Assembly (NCBI GenBank): GCA_016842005.1
Contig: JAENYD010000017.1
Coordinates: 1 to 51,831 of the forward strand
DNA length: 51,831 nucleotides
Reading direction: 5' to 3'
Source of the DNA: Clostridium thermobutyricum
Lineage (GTDB): Bacteria; Bacillota; Clostridia; Ch29
Numbering within the stretch: the first letter of the stretch is position 1; each line of letters begins with the position of its first letter. The translations under genes and the position numbers were made by a program. The notes under the pieces are model-generated. The model made no database searches. It worked only from the letters and a program-made list of their open reading frames with translations, and was not told where the DNA came from. Positions 44,800-51,831 of the stretch are shown here, one piece after another.

Positions 44800-45399
44800 C
44801 TATTCTCCTATAAGTTTCATCTTAAATCTGTCAACCCTGCACTTTTCGGCGATCAGAACCGCTTGCAGCTTTTCTGCGGCCGCGTCTACCCGGTCATTTA
44901 TAATGAAGTAATTGTACCGCGAAACATAGTTTAATTCTTTGTAAGCAGATTCAAACCTTCTCAGTATCTCTTTCTCGCTTTCGGTGCCCCGGTTAATTAT
45001 CCTGTTTTTCAGTTCTTCCATGGAAGGGGGCAGAATAAAAACGAACACGCCCTCCTCAAATCTCTCCTTTACCTTCAGCGCTCCCTGTATGTCAATCTCC
45101 AGCAGCACGTCTTTACCCTTATCCAGGTTTTCTTCGACAAATTTCCTGGGCGTACCGTAGTAATTGCCGTACACTTCCGCAAATTCAATAAACCCGTTGT
45201 TCTCTACCATATCAATGAATTTATCGCGGCTTATGAAAAAATAGTTTTTCCCGTGAACCTCACCTTTTCTCGGGGCCCTGGTAGTACATGAAACAGAAAG
45301 CATAACATCCCTGTTCATCTCCATCAGCCTCTTGCATATTGTACCTTTACCCGCTCCTGAAGGGCCTGACACTACTATCAAAAGACCTCTTTCCATCAT
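44800..45399 (-). CDS. gmk: Guanylate kinase
   Basis: Gmk phosphorylates GMP to GDP with ATP. The 199 residues have the P-loop VVSGPSGAGKGTICKRL, SVSCTTRAPRKGEVHGKNY for GMP binding, and FAEVYGNYYGTPRKFVEE. The C-terminal lid and helix end IAEKCRVDRFKMKL. It is separated by three bases from remA. Met1 or Met2 may start the protein. Confidence 0.97.
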   Translation of the reverse strand: MMERGLLIVVSGPSGAGKGTICKRLMEMNRDVMLSVSCTTRAPRKGEVHGKNYFFISRDKFIDMVENNGFIEFAEVYGNYYGTPRKFVEENLDKGKDVLLEIDIQGALKVKERFEEGVFVFILPPSMEELKNRIINRGTESEKEILRRFESAYKELNYVSRYNYFIINDRVDAAAEKLQAVLIAEKCRVDRFKMKLIGE

Positions 45400-45402
45400 G
45401 GC

Positions 45403-45675
45403 TTATTCACTGCCCGAGGCATTCTCCACTGATTCCTTTGAATAGAGACGATGGGCTACTGTTTCAGGCTGTACCGCTGAGAGGATTATATGGTCGCTGT
45501 CGGTAATTATTACCGCTCTGGTCCTTCGTCCATAAGTTGCATCAACCAGCATGCCCCTGTCCCTTGCGTCCTGTATTATTCTTTTAATAGGGGCCGACTC
45601 AGGACTGACAATCGCTATCAGCCTGTTGGCGGATACAATATTTCCAAAACCTATGTTTATAAGTTTTATATCCAT
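45403..45675 (-). CDS. remA: Extracellular matrix regulator RemA (DUF370)
   Basis: RemA is a DNA-binding regulator of biofilm matrix genes in Bacillus. In Clostridia its targets are not known. The 90 residues start [20 protein letters not shown] and include [18 protein letters not shown] and [20 protein letters not shown]. The ATG at 45675 follows AAGGAGG by nine bases. yicC-remA-gmk-rpoZ is the common order. Confidence 0.95.
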   Translation of the reverse strand: MDIKLINIGFGNIVSANRLIAIVSPESAPIKRIIQDARDRGMLVDATYGRRTRAVIITDSDHIILSAVQPETVAHRLYSKESVENASGSE

Positions 45676-45688
45676 GGGCACTTCCTCC

Positions 45689-46567
45689 TTATTCAATATT
45701 TTGAACCTGTTCCCTTATCTTCTCGATTTCGCTTTTTATATCCACAACCCTTGAGGATATATCCTTGTCATTTGCTTTAGATGCTATGGTATTAATCTCC
45801 CTGTTCATCTCCTGGACAAGAAAATCAAGCTTTCTTCCCACCGCACCAACCCCGTTCAAAGTATTATGGGTCTGGGAGATATGACTTCTAAGCCTGACTA
45901 TCTCTTCGGCTATATTGCTCCTGTCCGCAAAAATTACTACTTCCTGGTACAACCTGTCACTGTCCAGTTCTATGCCCCGGGAAAGTTCTCCAACTCTCTT
46001 TTCCAGTTTATCCCTGTATTCCAGGATTACATTCCGGGACCTCCCCTCGATCTCCGAAACCAGCCGGCCAATAGTCTCCAGCCTGGTCATAACATCCATC
46101 TTCAGGTTTTCCCCTTCCCTTCTTCTCATTTCCACCAGCACCTCAACCGCCTGCTCAAGGGCAGGACAAATCTGGTTCCATACCTCCTCTTCATCCAGTT
46201 CTCCCTGTCTTTTATTGATGACATCCGGCAAAGAGGCCAGGAAAGAAAGGGTTATATCATCCTTCAACCCCATACTTTCCCTGAGGGACGACAGGGCGGA
46301 CATGTAATTTCGGGCAAGCTGGCTGTCAACACGTACTTCCAGCATCTTCTGCTCCAGTATTTCGTATGTAATGAACAAGTCCACCCGTCCCCGGTATATC
46401 CGATGCTGTATGTATTCTCTGACCTTTTCTTCAAGGAAGGAGAGATATCTAGGCATTCTTATGGATATGTCGCTGTACCTGTGATTGACAGACCTTATTT
46501 CCACCGAAACTTCCACTTCTCCGGTCTTGTACTGCCCTCTTCCGAAGCCGGTCATGCTGCATATCAT
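45689..46567 (-). CDS. yicC: YicC/YloC family endoribonuclease
   Basis: This family contains endoribonucleases, and YicC of E. coli helps degrade small RNA. The protein of 292 residues has the family N-terminus [37 protein letters not shown], and the C-terminal [20 protein letters not shown] and [20 protein letters not shown]. Length and motifs are complete. It heads the yicC-remA-gmk-rpoZ-coaBC run, about 130 bases downstream of dapF. Confidence 0.95.
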   Translation of the reverse strand: MICSMTGFGRGQYKTGEVEVSVEIRSVNHRYSDISIRMPRYLSFLEEKVREYIQHRIYRGRVDLFITYEILEQKMLEVRVDSQLARNYMSALSSLRESMGLKDDITLSFLASLPDVINKRQGELDEEEVWNQICPALEQAVEVLVEMRRREGENLKMDVMTRLETIGRLVSEIEGRSRNVILEYRDKLEKRVGELSRGIELDSDRLYQEVVIFADRSNIAEEIVRLRSHISQTHNTLNGVGAVGRKLDFLVQEMNREINTIASKANDKDISSRVVDIKSEIEKIREQVQNIE

Positions 46568-46695
46568 AAAAATATTTCACCCTTCCATATAGCTTAGTAT
46601 TTTCAGGGTCTTCACAAAATAACCACAAATTACAAGCGAGAGCCACCCCTCGCTATATTCTATAATTTAACACATTTTCACACCTTTGCAAAGCT

Positions 46696-47538
46696 TTATT
46701 TTGCTGTGCCATGCCATACTCCGCTGCAAATAATCTCTGCCGGTCCTTCCATGTACACGTGTCCGTTTTGCCGCCATTCAATCAGCAAACTGCCCAGAGG
46801 AAGTTCCACTTTCACTTTCCTGTCGGTTTTCCCCAGCAGTGAGGAGACTACCACCGCTGCACAACAACCTGTGCCGCAGGCAAGGGTTTTCCCCGCCCCC
46901 CTTTCCCAGGTTCTCACCTTAATCCTTCCCCTGTCCCAGACCTGGACAAAATCCACGTTGGTTCCCGCGGGGAACAGCGCATGTCTTTCAACCTTCATCC
47001 CCAGACCTTCCACATTTACCCTGTCAATATGATCAGTAAACACTACTGTATGGGGGACACCCATTAAAACAGCGGACATCCTGGTGCATTCCCCGCCAAC
47101 ATCAACAGGTATTTCTAAAAAATTGTCACCTACATGGTTTACAGGAATTCTCCCGGGGTCAAACACAGGCTCTCCCATATCCACAACAACACTTTTAATA
47201 CTGCCGTCACTGTCCATAACAACGGCAGGCTTCATTATCCCTCCCAGCGTCTCTACGGTAAAATCGGTATCCTTTACTATTCTCTGTTCCACCACAAACC
47301 TTGCAAAACACCTTATACCGTTACCGCACATTTCCCCCTCGCTTCCGTCAGAATTAAAATACCGCATACGTATATCCGCCCTGTCCGAAGGCAGCACAAT
47401 AATAAACCCGTCTGCACCAACACCGGTATGCCTGTCACATATTCTACGGCAGACAGACCCCGGGTTTTCGATAATCTCCTTTCTCCCGTCCACCAGTACA
47501 AAATCGTTTCCCAGGCCGTGCATCTTTATGAAATTCAG
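46696..47538 (-). CDS. dapF: Diaminopimelate epimerase
   Basis: DapF converts LL- to meso-diaminopimelate for lysine and peptidoglycan. The two active cysteines are in EMCGNGIRCFARF and LACGTGCCAAVV. The N-terminus is odd: the usual NFIKMHGLGNDFVLV begins at a CTG (47538) which stands eight bases after AAGGAGG. The only upstream ATG (47568) lies before that ribosome site and would add ten non-family residues. A CTG start giving 280 residues is the best reading, and the ATG at 47523 is too far from the site. Confidence 0.94.
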   Translation of the reverse strand: MNFIKMHGLGNDFVLVDGRKEIIENPGSVCRRICDRHTGVGADGFIIVLPSDRADIRMRYFNSDGSEGEMCGNGIRCFARFVVEQRIVKDTDFTVETLGGIMKPAVVMDSDGSIKSVVVDMGEPVFDPGRIPVNHVGDNFLEIPVDVGGECTRMSAVLMGVPHTVVFTDHIDRVNVEGLGMKVERHALFPAGTNVDFVQVWDRGRIKVRTWERGAGKTLACGTGCCAAVVVSSLLGKTDRKVKVELPLGSLLIEWRQNGHVYMEGPAEIICSGVWHGTAK

Positions 47539-47672
47539 GGGTATTCCCTCCTTACAACATGTTTTCATATGTGTATATTATACTTTAATTTTCTCCTTTA
47601 ACCATAGTATATTTTGTTTCCGGGCTTTTTCTGCTATACTATTCTAAGAGATTTCAAAAGCAGGTGATTGGA

Positions 47673-49427
47673 ATGGCTATGGATGGCTATACATTAAAGG
47701 CCCTAGTTATGGAACTGGAGGAAAAAGTTCTGCACGGCCGTATAGAGAAAATATACCAGCCCCGAGGTAATCTTCTGGTGCTTAATATCCGCACAAAATC
47801 CGGCAGGGAAAGACTGATTCTTTCCGCCGACCCGTCGGCTCCCAGGATCCACCTTACCCGGGAAACATTTATGAATCCGGAGCACCCTCCTGTATTCTGC
47901 ATGCTTCTCAGGAAACATATACAGAACGGAACCATTGACCTCCTACAGCAGCAGGGCATGGACAGGATAATAGAGATAGGGGTTAAAGTCTATGATGAAC
48001 TGGGGATATTATCAACCAGGTATCTTGTCTGTGAGATAATGGGGCGGCACAGCAATATTATTCTTCTCGACCAGGAGAGGAACGTAATTGATGCAGTAAA
48101 GCGTATAACCGAGGATATAAGCTCCTTCAGGCATATCATCCCCAAAGTCCCCTATAAAACGCCACCCCGTCAGAATAAAATCAATATCCTTGACGCGGAT
48201 GCCGGTTTGCTGAAAGAAGGGATTGCCATGCAGCAGAACAAAAAAGCGGAAAAGGCCCTGATTGGCTCCCTGGAAGGAATAAGTCCCTCTATCGCCAGGG
48301 AAATATGCTACAGGTCAGGCGTTGATCCCGACCTGCCTGTCAATGAGCATTATGCTGCCGCTCTTGCAGACACCGTCCTGGACTTTAAGCATATATTATC
48401 CGAAAGACGGTTTAATCCTGCCATATACTACAAGGGTGACAAAGTGATGGAATTCAGTCCTGTGGCATTAAGACACCTTCAATTGCCCTCCCGTCCCCAG
48501 GACAGTATCAATTCAATGGTTGACAGTTTTTTCAGTATGAGGATAAATGCTGCCAGATTAAACCAGGCAAAAGACGTACTGCTCAAGGCACTGAAATCCA
48601 TCCACCAGAGGTCCGGGCGCAAGCTCCTGCTCCAGCAAGAAGAATATCAGAAGGCGGCCGATTATGAAGAATACAGGCTGTACGGTGAACTATTGACCGC
48701 CAATCTTTTCCGGATAAAGGAAAACAGCGATAGGGTGGTCCTTGAAAATTTCTTCGTCCCCGGGGCAGACCCCGTTGAAATTCCGCTAAATCCCCATCTC
48801 TCTGCATCTGAAAATGCACAGAGATTTTTCAAAATATACAATAAGAAAAAAAGGGTTGTCCAGAATCTGTCCGAACAGATCAGAAAAACTGAGGACGAAA
48901 AAAAATATATTGAAAGCCTGATGTTTAATATTGAAAACAGCACTTCATACGATGAAATTGCCGAAACCAGAGAAGAACTGGTTAAGGGAGGCTACCTGAG
49001 GCCTGCCGGAAAAAAAGACAGGGACAAAACATCCCCCCGTTCCCAACCCCTTCATTTTCTGTCATCCGACGGGTTTCATATTTATGTGGGAAAAAACAAC
49101 TACCAGAACGATTACCTTACGCTTAAATTTGCCTCTAAGGATGACCTCTGGCTGCATACCAAGGATATACCGGGGTCCCACGTAATAATAAGGAGTGAAG
49201 GCAGGGAAGTCCCGGACACCACCATAGGTGAAGCAGCCCTCCTGGCAGCTTATCACAGTAAGGGCAGATATTCCGCTAACGTGCCGGTGGACTATACCTG
49301 TGTGAAACACGTAAGCAAGCCTTCCGGGGCCCGACCGGGTATGGTAATATACAGAGAGCATAAAACCCTCTTTGCCACTCCGGATGAGCATCTTGTGAAT
49401 GAGATTATGAAACGGAAGCAGCTTTGA
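47673..49427 (+). CDS. rqcH: Ribosome quality control protein RqcH (NFACT family)
   Basis: RqcH binds obstructed 50S subunits and adds alanine tails that mark stalled peptides for decay. It is also known as a fibronectin-binding protein. In the 584 residues the N-terminal NFACT-N domain has MDGYTLKALVMELEEKVLHG, IEKIYQPRGNLLVLNI and EIMGRHSNIILLD. A helix-hairpin-helix part and a coiled coil follow, and the NFACT-R domain has GFHIYVGKNNYQNDYLTLKF and DLWLHTKDIPGSHVII. The ATG at 47673 has AGGTG about seven bases upstream. It is divergent from dapF. Confidence 0.95.
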   Translation: MAMDGYTLKALVMELEEKVLHGRIEKIYQPRGNLLVLNIRTKSGRERLILSADPSAPRIHLTRETFMNPEHPPVFCMLLRKHIQNGTIDLLQQQGMDRIIEIGVKVYDELGILSTRYLVCEIMGRHSNIILLDQERNVIDAVKRITEDISSFRHIIPKVPYKTPPRQNKINILDADAGLLKEGIAMQQNKKAEKALIGSLEGISPSIAREICYRSGVDPDLPVNEHYAAALADTVLDFKHILSERRFNPAIYYKGDKVMEFSPVALRHLQLPSRPQDSINSMVDSFFSMRINAARLNQAKDVLLKALKSIHQRSGRKLLLQQEEYQKAADYEEYRLYGELLTANLFRIKENSDRVVLENFFVPGADPVEIPLNPHLSASENAQRFFKIYNKKKRVVQNLSEQIRKTEDEKKYIESLMFNIENSTSYDEIAETREELVKGGYLRPAGKKDRDKTSPRSQPLHFLSSDGFHIYVGKNNYQNDYLTLKFASKDDLWLHTKDIPGSHVIIRSEGREVPDTTIGEAALLAAYHSKGRYSANVPVDYTCVKHVSKPSGARPGMVIYREHKTLFATPDEHLVNEIMKRKQL

Positions 49428-49496
49428 GTGAAGTGCGTTTTTATCAATTATGATAATATCAATTAAGATATAAACTGCCGGGAACCTTGATAAATA

Positions 49497-49723
49497 ACGT
49501 TTGATCAGTCCTACCATTTCCAAAAGTTCTATTACCCTTTTCTTTCTTCCCCCGGAGTTCCCGATTTTGTGAACAAGAAGCATCTCCTACAGTCATTCTA
49601 GGATTTAGAGATGCAAAGGGATCCTGAAAAGTTTTAATTCCGTATTATCAAAACTCAGTACATTTTCCCTTCAAAAAGTACCTGACCTTCTATAGGTTCA
49701 ACTAAAAGAATATTACCCGAGTT
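49497..49723 (-). pseudogene. Decayed oligopeptide ABC-transporter ATPase (DppF/OppF type)
   Basis: On the minus strand, frames jump between recognisable pieces of a dipeptide-transporter ATPase: EPIEGQVLFEGK, then LSFDNTELKLF in a second frame, then FQDPFASLNPRMTVGD, then VHKIGNSGGRKKRVIELLEMVGLIKRYLSRFP in another. The Walker A region is reduced to a trace (NSGN before the first piece), and the signature SGGQ and Walker B are missing. Several indels prove decay. It is the only content of the 380-base space after rqcH apart from a small hairpin at about 49765-49785. Confidence 0.7.
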
Positions 49724-49810
49724 CGACAGTTGCTAGATAAACAAAGTCCCGGTGCGGCTTGCAGACTGCATTAGCAGTCTGTCAAATATTGGGCGTGTTT
49801 CTATGCATAT

Positions 49811-50889
49811 CTATGGGGTTTTTGCCTCGAAAGCCAGTATTTCCGGGGGCCTGACTATGTTTAGACGCTTGAAAATATTCTTTTGAATTTTATTTATTTG
49901 GGTCCGTTGTTTTACGTAACCGCCGTCCGTTAAGAATTCAACCAGGTGAATCTTATCTACAGCGTTGACAATCTCCCGCCATGTGTGGCCGGTTTCGTTC
50001 TCAGCAATACGTATCAGCAGTAATCCCAGCCAGCAAAGTAATACATGGGCTCTGATCCGGTCACTTAAACGGTGATAAACGGGACGGACCTCAAGGGTCT
50101 GCTTAATGGTACGGAAAGCGTCTTCAATGTCTATCAACTGTTTGTAGCCTGATGCTACATCCTCGGGCCCCAGGGTATCATCTGATGTGCGTATGAGATA
50201 TTTACCGTCCAGTTTTTCTTCCTGTTTGATTTTTGCCTTGTCCAGCCGGGGTTGGCCGTTACTGAGAAGCTTTATGTATCTCCCGTAGGTTGGATGTGCC
50301 ACAAGCCTGCAAATACTCTTTGTATGGGCCTGGCCTTTAAGTTCTCCTATGGCATCCAGTTCCTCCCGGAGGCGTTTGATTGTTTGTTCCCGTTTTTCCT
50401 TATCCCTTTTTTCCTGGGCCGGATTTCTGACCAGTACATAGCGTTTTCTGGCTTCGCCATCGCCTATGATGATTTCCTTGACCTCCATTGGGCTTCAAGG
50501 AGGAAGTCCATGGAACGATACAGGTTCTGGACCGGTATTTCAGACAGTCCATCAATATGGACATCCTGTTTCACCCAGTCTTCTGCAGCCAGTTTGCTGC
50601 CATGTGCAAGTACCCTGTTTGCTACCATGGCAAAGATAGCACGTTCTACCGGTATTTTATAATTTCTGGCCAATAGCAATGCCTCGATCTCCTGTTTAAT
50701 GTTCAGCCTTCTCCACAGCATATCCAGCAGATATGTACCGCCCATAGGACGGCTGGAAAGGCACTCTACATTCTGTTTGTCCCGGTTGCAATGCCTGACA
50801 AACTCCTCGGGTCCCAGGAATTTGGCAACACTGTTTAGAAGTCTCTCCAGAGCATCACGGTCGAACTCGGGATACATTTTCCTAAACAA
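49811..50889 (-). pseudogene. IS1634-like (IS4 group) transposase, middle deleted
   Basis: The first 133 codons (50889 to about 50490) are the N-terminal part: MFRKMYPEFDRDALERLL, GGTYLLDMLWRRL, NLYRSMDFLLEAQ. Directly at GCCCAATGGAG the sequence jumps frame to the C-terminal 225 codons (EVKEIIIGDGEARKRYVLV, LEVRPVYHRLSDRIRAHVLL, FEAKTP). The catalytic aspartates between these parts are lost, some 600 bases by comparison with the usual length. It lies directly downstream of the protease gene's terminator. The family name rests on memory of such transposases. Clear terminal repeats were not found. Confidence 0.8.
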
Positions 50890-50916
50890 AAAACCTGCAG
50901 AACTATCCTTGCAGGT
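50888..50916 (-). terminator. Terminator after the aspartic protease gene
   Basis: ACCTGCA and TGCAGGT form a 7-bp stem on the minus strand, followed by TTTTTTG. The protease stop codon lies in the loop and its last codons form the stem's 5' arm. Confidence 0.75.
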
Positions 50917-51283
50917 ACATTTTTAGCGTCTTTAAATCTATAATAAATCCAGCATTCAATAGTATATCCAAACCTAAAAGACCGTTTATATCTTCATACA
51001 GGAAACTTGTAAAATCTAATGAGCAATTATCTAAACAAAACTCTCCAACTTGAACTTTATCAATAGTCTTAACAAATGCATGTTCCTTACCACCGATACC
51101 ATAAGATGTAGTAATCTCATCCTCTCCACTAACCTTTATATCGATATCATCTACACAATCCTGAGATATCAACGATTGTGATGCCCCAGTATCAATTACA
51201 ATGTTTTCTATGATTTTGGATTTGCCTTTGTAAGAAATCTCAATGGATGTAAAAAGCAAACCATCCCTATACTCAATGTTCAT
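50903..51283 (-). CDS. Retropepsin-like aspartic protease
   Basis: This 126-residue protein has the catalytic signature IVIDTGASQSLIS near residue 28-40. The second hydrophobic-hydrophobic-Gly motif, GLLGLDILLNAGFIID, is near residues 97-112. It is a single-lobe clan AA protease that would act as a dimer. There is no signal peptide or membrane span, so it is cytosolic. GGAGAG precedes the ATG by nine bases. It overlaps the small upstream gene by 11 bases, so the two are cotranslated. The substrate is unknown; the partner is an obvious candidate. Confidence 0.85.
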   Translation of the reverse strand: MNIEYRDGLLFTSIEISYKGKSKIIENIVIDTGASQSLISQDCVDDIDIKVSGEDEITTSYGIGGKEHAFVKTIDKVQVGEFCLDNCSLDFTSFLYEDINGLLGLDILLNAGFIIDLKTLKMYLQG

Positions 51284-51527
51284 TTATATATACTCTCCTC
51301 AATCCAATCCTTGTCCTAAGCTTTAAAACAACATTATCCTTTGAGGTATGATATATAAGGATATTGTCCTTTGAACTCAGGAGTTCCTTAGTTGCTTCCT
51401 CGTCTGAAACAGGCCCAATAATTGCTATCTCGTCTACAAATTCCTTATCTTCTTCTATATGGGACTTTAAAACCTCAAGCTTAACGAACTGGTTGGGATA
51501 TATATTTCTAACTTCATTCCACTTCAT
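51273..51527 (-). CDS. Small partner protein of the protease, unknown
   Basis: The 84-residue acidic product begins MKWNEVRNIYPNQFVKLEVL and continues with IEEDKEFVDEIAIIGPVSDEE, ending VVLKLRTRIGLRRVYINEH. The pattern suggests a small beta-rich alpha/beta fold. No family name is recalled, though similar proteins seem to be encoded next to aspartic proteases in other Clostridia. AAGGTGA stands six bases before the ATG, and an extended TGGTATAAT lies about 37 bases upstream. It is the first gene of the two-gene unit. Confidence 0.7.
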   Translation of the reverse strand: MKWNEVRNIYPNQFVKLEVLKSHIEEDKEFVDEIAIIGPVSDEEATKELLSSKDNILIYHTSKDNVVLKLRTRIGLRRVYINEH

Positions 51528-51563
51528 AAAGAATCACCTTCCCAGAAATTTGTATCTAAAATA

Positions 51564-51572
51564 ATTATACCA
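51564..51572 (-). promoter_or_regulatory. Extended -10 promoter of the protease cassette
   Basis: TGGTATAAT on the minus strand is an extended -10 element with a perfect TATAAT (51564-51569). A -35 hexamer is not clear, which extended -10 promoters can tolerate. Confidence 0.5.
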
Positions 51573-51624
51573 TAAAAGCTTACCATCGGTAGCCCTACTC
51601 GCGCCTAAAATAAAGCGGAAAAAG

Positions 51625-51732
51625 AATTTTGTAGAACGGTCCCGGCTTCACGGCGCCCCTGAGCCCACAGGTGACCGCTCATGCCGGGGACCCTCTGGGT
51701 CGGCTAATGCGGTCATCGCCTAGTACAAAATT
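51625..51732. ncRNA. GC-rich structured element, RNA or small mobile element
   Basis: The 108-base segment is bounded by AATTTTGTA (51625-51633) and TACAAAATT (51724-51732), which pair perfectly. Inside, GGTCCCGGC (51639-51647) pairs with GCCGGGGACC (51683-51692) with one bulge, and TGAGC (51660-51664) with GCTCA (51677-51681). TGACCGC (51672-51678), partly in that hairpin's loop, can pair with GCGGTCA (51709-51715) as a pseudoknot. It is much richer in G and C than its surroundings. The rest of 51528-51831 holds a short hairpin near 51579-51594, the cassette promoter and the terminal repeat. Strand is undecided. Confidence 0.4.
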
Positions 51733-51777
51733 TCATAAATAACTATATGGTTTCCTCTTGCTGTAACCTTTAAATAA

Positions 51778-51830
51778 TTGTTGCTGCTGGCCTATGATAT
51801 CCGGAAATTGACGGTGTTAAATGCCCCAAA
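51778..51830. repeat. Terminal inverted repeat of the window, right copy
   Basis: These bases are the exact reverse complement of 1-53. Read outward it starts TTGTTGCTGCTGGCC, and a frame LLLLAYDIRKLTVLNAPN is open through it, which might belong to a transposase end. The flanking base to the left differs from that at the other copy, so the repeat edge is sharp at both places. Confidence 0.8.
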
Positions 51831-51831
51831 T

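Noticed and set aside
45866-46597. Plus-strand frame of 243 codons
   Set aside because: It is antisense to yicC, which has complete family motifs.
49062-49583. Minus-strand frame of 173 codons overlapping rqcH
   Set aside because: Only its first 30 codons are meaningful, as part of the decayed transporter ATPase. The rest is antisense to rqcH.
51625-51732. Fluoride, GEMM, T-box or other known riboswitch
   Set aside because: The conserved sequence cores of the classes I could recall are absent, so no family name was given.
1-51831. CRISPR array, tRNA, rRNA or prophage
   Set aside because: No regularly spaced repeats, no cloverleaf or rRNA-like stretch, and no phage structural genes were seen.

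Overview
The window is about 52 kb of a spore-forming Firmicute, most likely a member of the Clostridia. The evidence is the gene order (fapR-plsX-fab-acpP-rnc-smc-ftsY; rpmB/spoVM-thiN-rpe-rsgA-prkC-prpC-rlmN-rsmB-fmt-def-priA-coaBC-rpoZ-gmk-remA-yicC), the sporulation genes (spoVM, ylbJ, two alpha/beta small acid-soluble spore proteins), strong GGAGG ribosome binding sites and frequent TTG starts. Nearly all core genes lie on the minus strand. No tRNA, rRNA or CRISPR array was seen.

Layout. Positions 1-2160 are decayed mobile DNA: the C-terminal third of an IS256-family transposase, a hairpin-rich segment that looks like a short transcription unit, and a group II intron whose reverse-transcriptase gene has lost its catalytic middle. 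A HigBA-type toxin-antitoxin pair (2163-2781) and a frameshifted SurA_N-like gene (3029-3701) follow. From 3708 to 17308 lie ftsY, smc, an Elp3-like radical SAM gene and rnc, which have their own promoter, and then the FapR-controlled fatty-acid operon fapR-plsX-fabH-fabK-fabD-fabG-acpP-fabF. rpmF-yceD (with a consensus promoter) and ackA come next. From 19.7 to 25.2 kb lie tmcAL, a patatin-like gene, ylbJ, a coiled-coil gene, coaD, rsmD and two spore-protein genes. From 25.3 to 29.6 kb are recG-fakA-asp23, divergent from rpmB. From 29.9 to 40.8 kb are the 25-codon spoVM, a small membrane protein, and thiN through def. priA, coaBC, rpoZ, gmk, remA, yicC and dapF follow, and rqcH lies divergently on the plus strand. 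The right edge (49.5-51.8 kb) is again accessory: a decayed oligopeptide ABC-transporter ATPase, an internally deleted IS1634-like transposase, a two-gene cassette with a retropepsin-like aspartic protease, and a compact GC-rich element with nested stems and a possible pseudoknot.

How the parts work together. The fab block supplies fatty acids under malonyl-CoA-responsive FapR, with its operator directly over the predicted start of transcription. FakA supports use of exogenous fatty acids. PrkC/PrpC form a Ser/Thr signalling pair beside the ribosome-assembly GTPase RsgA and the rRNA methylases RlmN and RsmB. Def and Fmt handle the formyl-methionine cycle. TmcAL uses acetate and stands next to acetate kinase.

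The first 53 bases and bases 51778-51830 are perfect inverted copies. At the left this sequence abuts the IS256 fragment abruptly, so the window is probably a contig bounded on both sides by the same unassembled repeat. The core genes are confident calls. The least explained parts are the structured elements at about 583-728, 8222-8349 and 51625-51732, the protease cassette, and the small genes around spoVM.
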